64,000 bases of DNA from Orbaceae bacterium lpD04 (GTDB taxonomy: Bacteria > Pseudomonadota > Gammaproteobacteria > Enterobacterales > Orbaceae), in NCBI GenBank assembly GCA_036251935.1, contig CP133967.1, forward strand, positions 2,489,488 to 2,553,487, given 5' to 3'. Every line of letters begins with the position of its first letter. The first letter of the stretch is position 1. Under the pieces are notes generated by a model. That model saw only the letters and a list, made by a program, of their open reading frames with translations. It was not told the DNA's origin and did no database searches. Below, in pieces: positions 1-9,853 of the stretch. Position numbers and translations under genes: made by a program.

Positions 1-88
1 AAAAATAGTATTTCATATAGGGAAGTAGGAAAATTGTTCCACCCGCCATCCCTAGCACAATTAAAGTGGCGAAATCTTTAAATTTCAT
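1..88 (-). CDS. Membrane transporter, N-terminus only (probable MFS)
   Basis: The window edge cuts this gene; only the first 29 codons are visible. An ATG at 86-88 on the minus strand is preceded by AGGAAT at a normal ribosome-binding distance, and the reading frame stays open to position 1. The visible peptide starts MKFKDFATLIVLGMAGG, a short charged head followed by a glycine-rich hydrophobic helix, as in the first membrane helix of major facilitator transporters. The family is an inference from 29 residues and the substrate cannot be told. It is divergent from acuI and shares the 326-bp upstream region with it. Confidence 0.5.
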   Translation of the reverse strand, partial: MKFKDFATLIVLGMAGGTIFLLPYMKYYF

Positions 89-414
89 TGTTGTTATTCC
101 TAGCCTCGTTGGTAATATTTTATATTTTTTATCATTAAATTTGTAATGAGAAACGAGCTAAGAAGCTTAACAAATATTTAACGTTAACATGTTACCCAAA
201 TATGCTTTTTTATATCAATCAAACAATACGTTCACCATTATCTTTGATAATTGTTTAAAAATAAGTAATATTAGCCATTAATTAGGTTTTATTGATTCAT
301 CCTTATTACCGATAAAAATAATATCTACGACTTTATTTTTATCAATAACCCCTATATTATTTGTAACGATACTAGCGATATATCAGTCTGTCTAAATAAA
401 CAAAAGGATCAGCT
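89..414. other. Divergent intergenic region with an 11-bp inverted repeat
   Basis: No gene is visible in this 326-bp AT-rich stretch between the leftward transporter and rightward acuI. It must carry both promoters. The only clear structure is a perfect inverted repeat at 311-343. The acuI ribosome-binding site is AAGGA, just before the start codon. Confidence 0.6.
311..343. promoter_or_regulatory. Candidate operator: GATAAAAATAA N11 TTATTTTTATC
   Basis: The arms at 311-321 and 333-343 are perfect reverse complements separated by 11 bp, so the arm centres are 22 bp apart, about two helical turns. This spacing suits a dimeric or tetrameric regulator acting between the divergent transporter and acuI. 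The site is very AT-rich, so chance is not excluded; no regulator gene is adjacent. Confidence 0.3.
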
Positions 415-1398
415 ATGTTTAAAGCGATATTAATTAATAAAGATGAGACAGGCTACCATGCAAATCTAACTCAACTTGATAAGTTACAGTTACCCGTTGG
501 TGATGTTACAATTAAAGTAAGTTACTCTTCGTTAAACTACAAAGATGGACTTGCAATTAGTGGCAAAGGGCCGGTTGTAAGACAATTTCCAATGGTTCCG
601 GGTATTGACCTTGTTGGCACCGTTATCGATAGTCAATCAAAACAATATAAATCGGGCGATCAGGTATTACTCAACGGTTGGGGTGTTGGTGAAAAACACT
701 GGGGCGGGCTTGCTCAAATAGCTCGGCTTAATAGCCAGTGGTTAATTCCTTTACCGGTTAAATTATCCCCCAAAGATAGCATGGCGATTGGCACAGCAGG
801 ATATACAGCAATGCTTGCCGTTATTGCGCTCGAAAAAAATGGCGTAACAAAAGATAAAGGAAAAATTTTAGTCACTGGCGCTAATGGCGGCGTTGGTAGC
901 TTTAGTATTGCGATTTTAGCTAAACTTGGCTATGACGTCGTTGCATCAACGGGCAGATTGGAAGAAAGTCACTACTTAAAAGCACTTGGTGCTAACGAAA
1001 TAATTGATCGCAATGAACTTTCACAGCTAGGAAAACCGCTACAAAAAGAGCGCTGGGCCGCCGCTATTGATAGTGTTGGTAGCCAAACACTTGCAAATGT
1101 ATGTGCCAGCACCCTGTATGGTGGAACCGTTGCAGCTTGTGGCCTAGCTCAAGGAATGGACTTTCCAAGTAGTGTCGCGCCTTTTATTTTGCGGGGTATA
1201 ACCTTAGCTGGTATTGATAGTGTAATGCGCCCATATGCCGATAGGATCGCTGCGTGGAAGCGCCTTGCAGACATCATTGATCAATCGTTATTAGCAAAAA
1301 TTAGTCATGAAATTACACTTGACCAGGTTATTCCAACTATTGAGCAATTAATGACAGGAAAAATTCGCGGTCGCATTGTTGTTGATGTTAATCGCTAA
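415..1398 (+). CDS. acuI: Acrylyl-CoA reductase (NADPH), YhdH/AcuI family
   Basis: This is a zinc-free medium-chain dehydrogenase/reductase of the quinone-oxidoreductase type. The family reduces acryloyl-CoA to propionyl-CoA with NADPH and detoxifies reactive acryloyl-CoA in the cytosol. The 327 residues match the usual length of about 325. NYKDGLA at 41-47 is typical of the N-terminal GroES-like domain, and TGANGGVGS at 154-162 is the nucleotide-binding loop of the Rossmann domain. The ATG follows an AAGGA ribosome-binding site. It stands alone, 58 bp before ynfA. The physiological substrate is inferred from the family. Confidence 0.9.
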   Translation: MFKAILINKDETGYHANLTQLDKLQLPVGDVTIKVSYSSLNYKDGLAISGKGPVVRQFPMVPGIDLVGTVIDSQSKQYKSGDQVLLNGWGVGEKHWGGLAQIARLNSQWLIPLPVKLSPKDSMAIGTAGYTAMLAVIALEKNGVTKDKGKILVTGANGGVGSFSIAILAKLGYDVVASTGRLEESHYLKALGANEIIDRNELSQLGKPLQKERWAAAIDSVGSQTLANVCASTLYGGTVAACGLAQGMDFPSSVAPFILRGITLAGIDSVMRPYADRIAAWKRLADIIDQSLLAKISHEITLDQVIPTIEQLMTGKIRGRIVVDVNR

Positions 1399-1456
1399 TA
1401 TTATTAACACCATAAAGCATGATAAGTAAGCTGCCGATAAAGTTAGAGATCACGAT

Positions 1457-1783
1457 ATGTTAAAAATTATTAGCCTTTTTACCCTTACCGCTTTAGCTGA
1501 AATAGGCGGTTGTTATTTTGTCTATATTTGGTTTAAAAAATCAGCTTCAGTTTGGTTTTTAGCTTTAGCAGCCGTTAGTTTAATGCTATTTGCTTGGTTA
1601 TTAACATTGCACCCTGAAGCGAGTGGACGCATTTATGCAACCTATGGTGGGATTTATATTGTTGTTTCACTTATTTGGTTAAGAGTGGTCGACCATGTTA
1701 AATTATCAACATTTGATTTACTGGGCGCTGCGATTATTTTAGTTGGTACCGCTATTATCATCGCAGGTTGGCGCAATGGCTAG
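1457..1783 (+). CDS. ynfA: YnfA/UPF0060 small inner-membrane protein
   Basis: The 108-residue protein has the length of E. coli YnfA and four hydrophobic helices with short loops (roughly residues 2-25, 30-50, 58-78 and 85-106). The family is related to small multidrug resistance transporters and is thought to work as a dimer exporting cationic compounds; its natural substrate is unsettled. The acidic residue in the first helix (AEIGG) and the motif [10 protein letters not shown] are family hallmarks. It follows acuI by 58 bp on the same strand and may be cotranscribed. No terminator is obvious after it. Confidence 0.88.
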   Translation: MLKIISLFTLTALAEIGGCYFVYIWFKKSASVWFLALAAVSLMLFAWLLTLHPEASGRIYATYGGIYIVVSLIWLRVVDHVKLSTFDLLGAAIILVGTAIIIAGWRNG

Positions 1784-1940
1784 AGGCAGAATTATTAATC
1801 GCTTCTATCGTTAGGTTTTACTTTATAATTAGTTATTAAAACGAAAAAATAATGATAAAAATTAGTATCAACTTGTTGGTAACGGTACTAATATCAACAA
1901 ATAAGAATTTACTTGCTTGATTATTAATAAATTAATTTTT

Positions 1941-1968
1941 TTGAACATATAGGCAGTTATGCTATAAT
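1941..1968 (+). promoter_or_regulatory. Sigma-70 promoter for mltF
   Basis: TTGAAC at 1941-1946 and TATAAT at 1963-1968 are separated by 16 bp. The -10 box is preceded by TGC, giving an extended -10 (TGCTATAAT). Transcription should begin near 1975, about 25 nt before the TTG start of mltF. Direct sequence match; not tested. Confidence 0.65.
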
Positions 1969-2000
1969 CGCGTACTTTTTCATTCTCGGGTAACAACGAT

Positions 2001-3458
2001 TTGCTTAAAAAAATCGCTTTAAAGCGTGGTAGCTTGGCTATCATAATCTTTATCATTTTAGCTGTTGCAAGTGCTCTTTACTATAAAGAAAGTATTGGCG
2101 CAAGTTTCAATAAAGAATACGCGACCACATTGAATCAAATTATTGATCGTAAAGAATTACGTGTCGGTATGCTGCGTTCACTTACGACTCTTTATATTGA
2201 TTATCGAAATCCAAATCAAGCTGGTGGATTTGAATATGAGTTGTTGAAAAAATTTGCAGATTCACTTAATGTAAAGTTAAAAGTTACCTTCGCTAATAAT
2301 TTAACTGAGCTAGTTGAGAAAAGCAAACAAGGCAAGATCGATTTAATTGCTACAGAATTAAAAGGTTACGTCTCTGATGTTGATAACTTCTATGCCAGTA
2401 GCCCGTTTCATCATATAACGCTTCAACTTGTCTATCGAAAAGGCTCAATAAAACCTTACTCATTTAATGATATAAAAGGTGATTTGACTGTTGCCAAAAA
2501 TTCCTTACAAAGTTATACGTTAGCGCATATTAAAAATAATTTTCCACAATTAACGTGGAATGAGTCAGCGATCCTTAATCAAGAAGAGTTACTAAGACTC
2601 GTTGAAGATAAAGATATTAATTATACTATTGCAAGCAACCGAACAACCTCTATCATGCAGCGAATTTATCCCTCATTAGCCGTCGCGTTTGAAGTGGTAA
2701 ATAATCAACCTAAAACATGGTATCTACCAAAATCGCAAGATAATTCACTACTAAATAAGCTAAATCAATTTATCCAGACATCATTAGCAGATGGCACCAT
2801 AAAAAAATTGGAATACCATTATTTTAGCTATATGAATAAATTTGATTATGTTGATACAAGAGCCTTTCTTCGCGCAATTGAAAAAACATTACCTAAGTAT
2901 CAAACTTTTTTCGAAAAATATGCTAAAGCCAACGATCTAGACTGGAAATTACTTGCATCAATGGCTTATCAAGAATCTCATTGGAATCCCAAAGCACTCT
3001 CGTCAACTGGCGTACGAGGCATTATGATGCTAACGAAATCAACTGCGGAATCTCTTGGCATTACTAACCGCCTCGATGCAGAGCAGAGCATTAATGGTGG
3101 CAGTAGTTATTTAAAAAAGATCATCAACCGAATGCCTAAAAGTATTCCTAAGGAAGAGCGCGTATGGTTTGCCTTAGCGGCTTATAATATGGGTATGGGT
3201 CATTTATGGGATGCAAGAGCACTGGCAACTCAGCTAAATAAAAGCCCTGATAGTTGGCAAGATGTACGTCAAATATTGCCGCTGTTAAGTGAAGAAGAAT
3301 ACTATTTAGATCTTAAATATGGCTTTGCTAGAGGCTATCAAGCCGTCCATTTTGTTGATAGTATCCAAAAATACTATATGAGCCTAGTTGGTTATTTGAT
3401 AGAAAAAGAGTATCGACAAAAATATATGGATGAAAAAATAGATCAAGCAGGTTTATAG
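2001..3458 (+). CDS. mltF: Membrane-bound lytic murein transglycosylase F
   Basis: MltF cleaves peptidoglycan between MurNAc and GlcNAc, forming 1,6-anhydro ends, while attached to the envelope. The 485 residues hold an N-terminal hydrophobic segment (about 11-27), a periplasmic solute-binding-protein-like domain (about 45-275), and a C-terminal SLT domain (about 300-445). The catalytic glutamate is E325 in YQESHW, followed by GVRGIMMLT as in E. coli. The start is TTG at 2001; no ATG gives the signal segment in frame, and a good promoter lies 30 bp upstream. The N-terminus lacks a lipobox. It converges on tadA with a 5-bp gap. In E. coli mltF sits beside purL, which is absent here. Confidence 0.92.
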   Translation: MLKKIALKRGSLAIIIFIILAVASALYYKESIGASFNKEYATTLNQIIDRKELRVGMLRSLTTLYIDYRNPNQAGGFEYELLKKFADSLNVKLKVTFANNLTELVEKSKQGKIDLIATELKGYVSDVDNFYASSPFHHITLQLVYRKGSIKPYSFNDIKGDLTVAKNSLQSYTLAHIKNNFPQLTWNESAILNQEELLRLVEDKDINYTIASNRTTSIMQRIYPSLAVAFEVVNNQPKTWYLPKSQDNSLLNKLNQFIQTSLADGTIKKLEYHYFSYMNKFDYVDTRAFLRAIEKTLPKYQTFFEKYAKANDLDWKLLASMAYQESHWNPKALSSTGVRGIMMLTKSTAESLGITNRLDAEQSINGGSSYLKKIINRMPKSIPKEERVWFALAAYNMGMGHLWDARALATQLNKSPDSWQDVRQILPLLSEEEYYLDLKYGFARGYQAVHFVDSIQKYYMSLVGYLIEKEYRQKYMDEKIDQAGL

Positions 3459-3463
3459 TAAAT

Positions 3464-4808
<1,345 letters not shown>

Positions 4809-4918
4809 TTAATTATCCGCAACACATTGCAATTATTATAGCGGAAATTTAGCAAAATAAGAAAAACTGATTTTAATACACTACTCGTTAGTTATTATAA
4901 ATTCTAATAAGATAGTAT

Positions 4919-4960
4919 AAAAAAATAGGCAAACCCATTTAACTCTTTTGGGCTTACCTA
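4919..4960 (-). terminator. Intrinsic terminator of the 5010-6458 gene
   Basis: Read on the minus strand, a 12-bp stem (TAGGTAAGCCCA with TGGGTTTGCCTA, two G-U pairs) with an 11-nt loop is followed by seven T. On the plus strand the same arms have two mismatches, so the signal favours minus-strand transcription. Confidence 0.75.
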
Positions 4961-5009
4961 CACGTTAATTGTTATTACTAAATGTAAACATGATGCTTAA
5001 TTGCATTAC

Positions 5010-6458
5010 TTAATTAACACAAAGAATACGTCCATCACCGTTTGAGGTAGCATAAGATAAGACATTACCTTCAACATCACCGACTAGAAAATTTTGTGTC
5101 GATGAAGATGGATCTTTAGTCCAGTAATACCAGTAGGAAAAATGCTGTTTCAAATTCTCACTAACCGTCTTCATCATATCGCGCTTATCATTAAATGTTT
5201 TAGGTGCATAGTAATAAATAGCTCCCCATTCACTCGTTAATGGCCCAATACTTCGCATAAACCCGTTATTTCTAGCATATGCATCGTTAGGTACTTGCGT
5301 ACCCGTTGCATAAATAGAATTAGTCAGTTCAGCTCGCGTTGGTAAATTATTAACGCCACATCTTGCAACGGCTTGTGCATAAACTTTGCTTGCAGTTGCA
5401 CTATCACCAGTGCCATCGCCAGTTACTTGACCGACAGTAAACCAGCTTCGTGATGGCTTTAAGGCAAAACTATAAAAATATGAAATATTTGAGGTGTTAT
5501 TTTTGACTTCAATCGTATATAACTCACCTTGAGCGGGTTTAGTGCTACCAAATTTAAACTGACCTTTAGAATAATATTGCTGATCAATTAAAGCGTTATT
5601 TGGATTATCTATCACACTAATCGTATAATTATTGGCATTTTGGTAAGGAACAATTTTAAATCTGGCCTCAGGAAAAGCGGTGGTTGGGAATTTTTCGTCA
5701 ATCCAAGCTTTAAATCCCTTTCTTAAGACAAAGACATCTGGATCGTATGATGGCTGCCTATTAACCCACTCTCGCCCTGCTCCCCAAGCATTATCACCGT
5801 CAGGCCAGCCACCAGATACATTGACTGCTAAAGTTCCTGGCTGCATATAACAAATACCATCATCAGCATTAATTTTAAAATCTTTTTGGATGGTAATAAT
5901 TGATGAACTAGGTGCACCGTACTCAGTATTTATAGTGGCATCAAATAAAAGAGACAAGGTGTAGGGCCCTTGATAAGTTGAACTGCTAACACAAATATCA
6001 TTACCTAAATTTTTTGTCGAATTATTGCTAATGAGATTACCTTGTTTATCTTTCCATGTGTAGCTTACTGACGATATGGTATAAGGCGCGGACGTTGAAA
6101 TTTTATCGCCATTAATATCAGACATATCACTATCGAGTAAAACCACATCATTTATAACTGGGCGGATATCAATAAACCGTTCATCTAAAGAAAGATAGAC
6201 TTGGTTTTGATCATTAGGGTAATAATCGTGCGTAAAACCCAATGCGTTAGTCACTCTAAAATTAATGCTATTTTCGAATTTAGTTAGTCCACTTTCACTA
6301 ATTTCAGGCGAATGGCCTAAGATATAACTCACTGTTGTCGCTGATAAAGAAGCAAATACATGCGTTGTAAAAATGAGATAAGCAATCAGAAAATAACCCA
6401 TTTTTTTTATGAATTTTAATTTATTTATTATGTAAAACTTTATTATATCTTTCATCAT
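5010..6458 (-). CDS. Uncharacterised secreted protein with lectin-like C-terminal domain
   Basis: I do not recognise a named family for the whole protein. An export signal is visible (basic stretch, then MGYFLIAYLIFTTHVFAS). The middle is rich in Asn, Thr, Ser and Tyr with beta-strand-like patterns, as in surface immunoglobulin-like modules. The last 130 residues (from about SRSWFTVGQV) contain LPTRAEL, a YWTKD-like stretch and two cysteines, one in ARCGVN and one three residues from the end. This recalls the DUF1566 or C-type-lectin-like tails of invasin- and intimin-type adhesins. There is no membrane anchor or autotransporter barrel. The open frame extends to an ATG at 6500, but the pair of ATGs at 6458/6455 gives a shorter leader. 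It is monocistronic, with its own terminator. Confidence 0.6.
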   Translation of the reverse strand: MMKDIIKFYIINKLKFIKKMGYFLIAYLIFTTHVFASLSATTVSYILGHSPEISESGLTKFENSINFRVTNALGFTHDYYPNDQNQVYLSLDERFIDIRPVINDVVLLDSDMSDINGDKISTSAPYTISSVSYTWKDKQGNLISNNSTKNLGNDICVSSSTYQGPYTLSLLFDATINTEYGAPSSSIITIQKDFKINADDGICYMQPGTLAVNVSGGWPDGDNAWGAGREWVNRQPSYDPDVFVLRKGFKAWIDEKFPTTAFPEARFKIVPYQNANNYTISVIDNPNNALIDQQYYSKGQFKFGSTKPAQGELYTIEVKNNTSNISYFYSFALKPSRSWFTVGQVTGDGTGDSATASKVYAQAVARCGVNNLPTRAELTNSIYATGTQVPNDAYARNNGFMRSIGPLTSEWGAIYYYAPKTFNDKRDMMKTVSENLKQHFSYWYYWTKDPSSSTQNFLVGDVEGNVLSYATSNGDGRILCVN

Positions 6459-6780
6459 TAATATATTCTTCAGTATTATTATTGTGATATTAGCTACCAT
6501 TAAATTATTGCATCATTAAAATGCAGAAGAAGTTTATATTAATTTAATAATGCCTACAACAATTTTATGCAATACCGATAACTTAATTCAATAATTTATT
6601 TTACCCTATTCCGATAATCGGATTAACGCTAATATTTTAGAAGTATTCACTATTATTGATGCTTTAATAGTCTTAGTGCGCATTGTTCATTGCACTTTTC
6701 AACTGCATTAAAATCACTGAGTTAACGATCAGAGGATAACGATAGAAATGCAGTCAATGCTGTTTGGATGGGAAAACGTT
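6459..6780. other. Upstream region of the secreted-protein gene
   Basis: About 320 bp without a supported gene between the fklB terminator and the 5010-6458 gene. It is AT-rich and must hold the promoter of the leftward secreted-protein gene. A 13-bp palindrome at 6610-6622 (TCCGATAATCGGA) and a half-like copy, ACCGATAA near 6569-6576, are the only repeated motifs I see. Confidence 0.5.
6610..6622. promoter_or_regulatory. Candidate operator palindrome TCCGATAATCGGA
   Basis: Perfect 13-bp palindrome (CCGAT-A-ATCGG plus flanking T/A) about 150 bp upstream of the chosen start of the secreted-protein gene. It is more GC-rich than its surroundings, and a similar CCGATAA half occurs about 40 bp closer to the gene. 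It could be a repressor or activator site; the regulator is unknown. Confidence 0.3.
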
Positions 6781-6806
6781 AAAAAGGGCACATTACTGCC
6801 CTTTTT
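6780..6806 (-). terminator. Terminator of fklB
   Basis: AAAAAGGGCA and TGCCCTTTTT form a 10-bp stem around a 6-nt loop just 5 bp past the fklB stop codon. The A/T arms allow function in both directions; the minus-strand gene is the obvious user. Confidence 0.8.
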
Positions 6807-6810
6807 GCAC

Positions 6811-7422
6811 TTAAACTATCGCTAATAGCTCAACATCGAAAATAAGCGCACTATATGGCGGAATTGCCGCGCCTGCGCCTTGTGAACCATAAGCAAGTTC
6901 TTGTGGGATATAAAGTTGCCATTTTGACCCAATAGGCATTAATTGTAATGCTTCAACCCATCCTCTAATCACGCCATTAACAGGGAACTCTGCTGGCTGG
7001 CCTCTTTCTTCAGAGCTATCAAAAACAGTGCCATCAATTAAACGGCCAGTATAATGTACTCTTACCTGATTCGTTTCAGTTGGTATTGCACCATCACCTT
7101 GCTTTAATACTAAATACTGTAAACCCGACTCAGTTGATTTAACGCCATCTTGCTGTAAATTATTTTTTAAGAAATCAACGCCAGCTTGTGCTATCACTTT
7201 GGCTTGATCTTCTTTATCTTTCATGGCTTGTTCATGAACTTGACGTAAAGCATCATGTAGTACTTCTAAAGAGATCGCTGGTGCTCTATCAGAAAGAACA
7301 TCTTCTAATCCCTGTTTTAGCGCATCAAGTTCCAAGTTTTTTAAACCAGATTCTTTTAATTGCTGGCCAATTTGCAATCCAATACCATAACTGGCTTTTT
7401 TTTCGACTGTATCAAATACCAT
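6811..7422 (-). CDS. fklB: FKBP-type peptidyl-prolyl isomerase (FKBP22-like)
   Basis: FklB catalyses cis-trans isomerisation of proline peptide bonds and helps protein folding. The start chosen is ATG at 7422 ([15 protein letters not shown]), which has AGGA six bases upstream and gives 203 residues, close to E. coli FklB (206). A longer frame to 7497 lacks a good ribosome-binding site and adds unmatched residues. The N-terminal dimerisation arm (about 1-85) contains [13 protein letters not shown]. The C-terminal FKBP domain shows [18 protein letters not shown] and [14 protein letters not shown]. No signal peptide is seen, so it is cytosolic. It is monocistronic with a terminator right after the stop. 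Confidence 0.92.
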   Translation of the reverse strand: MVFDTVEKKASYGIGLQIGQQLKESGLKNLELDALKQGLEDVLSDRAPAISLEVLHDALRQVHEQAMKDKEDQAKVIAQAGVDFLKNNLQQDGVKSTESGLQYLVLKQGDGAIPTETNQVRVHYTGRLIDGTVFDSSEERGQPAEFPVNGVIRGWVEALQLMPIGSKWQLYIPQELAYGSQGAGAAIPPYSALIFDVELLAIV

Positions 7423-7567
7423 GATTTTTCCTATATGATTAGATATCTCACCTTTTAGTTGTGAAATACAATTTAATAATTTATCTATATACTGCATTTT
7501 ACCATATCAAACCGTCTTTTTTATTTAAGACAATAACGATATCGTGATTAATAACCTGTATGCTATC

Positions 7568-7598
7568 AAAAAAAAACCCACTATTAAAGTGGGTTTTT
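7568..7598 (-). terminator. Terminator of the rpsF-priB-rpsR-rplI operon
   Basis: AAAAACCCACT and AGTGGGTTTTT form an 11-bp stem with a short AT loop, followed on the minus strand by a long T run (7568-7576). It lies about 17 bp after the rplI stop. Confidence 0.88.
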
Positions 7599-7614
7599 AG
7601 ACTGACAATGATTA

Positions 7615-8067
7615 TTATGCTTCTGGCACAATATCAAGAATCACTTTAGCAAAGACTTCACCGTGAACTTGGAATGAAACTTCATGTTCACCAGTTGTAC
7701 GAAGTACACCATTTGGTAAACGAACTTCACTCTTAGATACGTTAACGCCACGCGCTTTTACTGCATCTGCGATATCGCGAGTACCGATTGAACCAAATAG
7801 ACGACCTTCGTCACCCGCTTTTGATGTAATCGTTACTTTTACTAACGCATTAATTTCAGCAGCTCTTTGTTCTGCAGCTTTTAATACATCAGCAAGTTTC
7901 GCTTCTAGTTCAGCACGGCGCGCTTCGAAAAATTCAATATTTTTCTTAGTAGCTGGAACTGCTTTACCTTGTGGGATCAAAAAGTTACGAGCATATCCTG
8001 CTTTAACATTAACTTGATCACCTAAGCTGCCTAAGTTAGCAACTTTGTCGAGTAGAATAATTTGCAT
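7615..8067 (-). CDS. rplI: 50S ribosomal protein L9
   Basis: L9 binds 23S rRNA domain V near the L1 stalk and helps keep the reading frame. The 150-residue protein has the family's N-terminal RNA-binding domain ([30 protein letters not shown] pattern, about 1-50), the long connecting helix rich in Ala, Glu and Lys (about 50-75), and the C-terminal domain. It is the last gene of the four-gene operon, 21 bp after rpsR, and is followed by a strong terminator. Confidence 0.97.
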   Translation of the reverse strand: MQIILLDKVANLGSLGDQVNVKAGYARNFLIPQGKAVPATKKNIEFFEARRAELEAKLADVLKAAEQRAAEINALVKVTITSKAGDEGRLFGSIGTRDIADAVKARGVNVSKSEVRLPNGVLRTTGEHEVSFQVHGEVFAKVILDIVPEA

Positions 8068-8088
8068 TATGTTTTCCTCTGTTGCTAA

Positions 8089-8328
<240 letters not shown>

Positions 8329-8332
8329 CTAT

Positions 8333-8632
8333 TTAATCTATTAATTTAATTTCGCTAGCATGTAAAACAATTTGTTGAATATTATTAGCCTTTGTATGTG
8401 TGCTAATAAATCCGACGACTAAAATTTTACTGCCCTTTTTAATACTGTGAATCAATTCGTTCGTCCCGCTAATAATAACTGGGATCACACACCATGCTTG
8501 TCTTTTTAGACCTGCTTCGATTTGCTCTGAAGCATGTTGTAAATAAAACTGGCAATGAGATATCCCGCTAGGACTTACTTTTCGTATGGGTGCCTTTAAA
8601 ACGCAACCTGACAACTCCAAACGATTTTGCAT
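8333..8632 (-). CDS. priB: Primosomal replication protein N (PriB)
   Basis: PriB is a small single-stranded-DNA-binding OB-fold dimer that stabilises PriA at stalled forks and promotes DnaT loading for replication restart. The 99-residue protein matches in length and position (between rpsF and rpsR). The start [23 protein letters not shown] and [12 protein letters not shown] are family-typical. Its ATG follows rpsF by 3 bp, so translation is probably coupled to rpsF. Confidence 0.94.
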   Translation of the reverse strand: MQNRLELSGCVLKAPIRKVSPSGISHCQFYLQHASEQIEAGLKRQAWCVIPVIISGTNELIHSIKKGSKILVVGFISTHTKANNIQQIVLHASEIKLID

Positions 8633-8635
8633 TGA

Positions 8636-9037
8636 TTAATCTTCTGATCCCTCAGCATCTGAATCAGTATCTTCAGCATCCGCATCGTTAAAGTCATCTC
8701 TTGAACTTTTACGTTCGTCTTTTGCTTTAAGCATTGGAGATATTTCTGTCACAGCGTGTTTAGTACGCATAATTAAACTACGAATAACCGCATCGTTGAA
8801 ACGGAAGTTATCTTCTAACTCGTCTACCGCTTCTTGAGTTGCTTCTACATTCATAAGAACATAGTGTGCTTTGTGCAGTTTTTCAATAGGATAAGCCAAT
8901 TGACGGCGTCCCCAATCTTCTAAACGATGGATAGTACCACCAGTAGTCGTTAAAGTACCAGTATAACGTTCAATCATACCTGGAACTTGTTCGCTTTGGT
9001 CTGGATGAACCATAAAAACAATTTCGTAATGACGCAT
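8636..9037 (-). CDS. rpsF: 30S ribosomal protein S6
   Basis: S6 pairs with S18 on the platform of the small subunit. The 133-residue protein begins [25 protein letters not shown] and has the ferredoxin-like fold signature [21 protein letters not shown]. The tail is acidic ([20 protein letters not shown]), like the C-terminus that RimK extends with glutamate in E. coli. It is the first gene of the operon, and its leader can fold into a pseudoknot that fits S6:S18 autoregulation. The ribosome-binding site is GGGAG. Confidence 0.97.
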   Translation of the reverse strand: MRHYEIVFMVHPDQSEQVPGMIERYTGTLTTTGGTIHRLEDWGRRQLAYPIEKLHKAHYVLMNVEATQEAVDELEDNFRFNDAVIRSLIMRTKHAVTEISPMLKAKDERKSSRDDFNDADAEDTDSDAEGSED

Positions 9038-9047
9038 TATCGCTCCC

Positions 9048-9096
9048 TACGGATTAATCAGCTTTCTGTCAGGGTCAACCGTAACCCAATGAAAGC
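9048..9096 (-). promoter_or_regulatory. S6:S18-type ribosomal protein leader before rpsF
   Basis: On the minus strand, GCTTTC pairs with GAAAGC (outer stem) and GGGT pairs with ACCC (inner stem), enclosing the loop TACGGTTG. The loop bases TACGG (9079-9083) are perfectly complementary to CCGTA (9048-9052), which sits immediately before the GGGAG ribosome-binding site, so a pseudoknot would cover translation initiation. The known gammaproteobacterial S6:S18 mRNA motif mimics the 16S binding site with an exposed CCG, as here. Pairings are read directly; the regulatory role is from the known family. Confidence 0.7.
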
Positions 9097-9134
9097 AAGG
9101 AACATGAAAATTAAGCGGTTGAAATCGACGCGCC

Positions 9135-9144
9135 ATTGTATAGC
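9135..9144 (-). promoter_or_regulatory. Possible extended -10 for rpsF operon
   Basis: TGCTATACAAT on the minus strand (ending at 9135) resembles an extended -10 box and lies about 40 nt before the leader hairpin. No convincing -35 is at 16-18 bp. Confidence 0.3.
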
Positions 9145-9232
9145 ACTCTAAATCAAATATCTAGTGAAAAGTACAAAAAGCCATATTTACTTACTTAAGA
9201 GCAGATAGGCCTGCCATTATATTCATACTGTA

Positions 9233-9853
9233 TTATTGAGAAATGGTAAATTCGTTGTACTCTTTTTTGAGGGTATTTTTTTGTTCTTCAGTTAAAGTGG
9301 CAACGTGGTTACCCATTAAAGCCGAATGCAAAGTATATAATATATTTTTTGATAGGCTTTTATTACATTGTTCTAATTTATAATAACTTTTAAATGATCC
9401 CTGGCGACGAAAAGCAGCTAAATTAATAATACCGACTCGAAACAGAGAACGTTCTAATGATAAGGTCATATTGGGTAAGTCTTTGATCCTAGATTCTTTT
9501 ATACGCCGTTTAGATAGCTTATCTAAGCATGCATACTTGATAACCATTTGCACAATATCTTTGAATGCTTTTTCATCTCCCCATAAATAATTTGTTACTT
9601 TATAATATTGTAATAATTTGACAGTAACTCCTGTACCAAATATCAAGGGTTCCATATTTAATTGAATAAATCTCGTTAAATAATCGACATGGCCACGTAA
9701 ATAAAGATTATTGTCATATATCCATGCAAACATGACCTCATTAAGACAAACACCTGCTCCACCAAATAAAGGTTTAATCGATATTTGTTTCATTTCATAT
9801 TGCGTGAAACAAGAAGATAACTTATTGATAATGCTTTTCTTATATTCTTTCAT
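9233..9853 (-). CDS. sxy: TfoX/Sxy-family competence regulator
   Basis: Sxy works with CRP to turn on DNA-uptake genes at CRP-S sites in Haemophilus, Vibrio and enteric bacteria. The 206-residue protein has both family domains: an N-terminal TfoX domain with KPLFGGAGVCLNEVMFAWIYDNNLYLR, and a C-terminal helical domain with IKDLPNMTLSLERSLFRVGI and a Leu-Ala-rich end (LYTLHSALMGNHVATLTEEQK), each shown here as short recognised blocks. Length matches the family. No competence structural genes are in the window. The start overlaps a region with a 14-bp palindrome 12 nt upstream, which may affect translation. It is followed by rpsF on the same strand. Confidence 0.85.
   Translation of the reverse strand: MKEYKKSIINKLSSCFTQYEMKQISIKPLFGGAGVCLNEVMFAWIYDNNLYLRGHVDYLTRFIQLNMEPLIFGTGVTVKLLQYYKVTNYLWGDEKAFKDIVQMVIKYACLDKLSKRRIKESRIKDLPNMTLSLERSLFRVGIINLAAFRRQGSFKSYYKLEQCNKSLSKNILYTLHSALMGNHVATLTEEQKNTLKKEYNEFTISQ

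Noticed and set aside
1868-2056. 62-codon minus-strand frame before mltF
   Set aside because: It overlaps the mltF promoter and signal sequence and shows no family features.
7423-7497. Extended N-terminus of FklB
   Set aside because: No ribosome-binding site and no family similarity; ATG at 7422 has AGGA.
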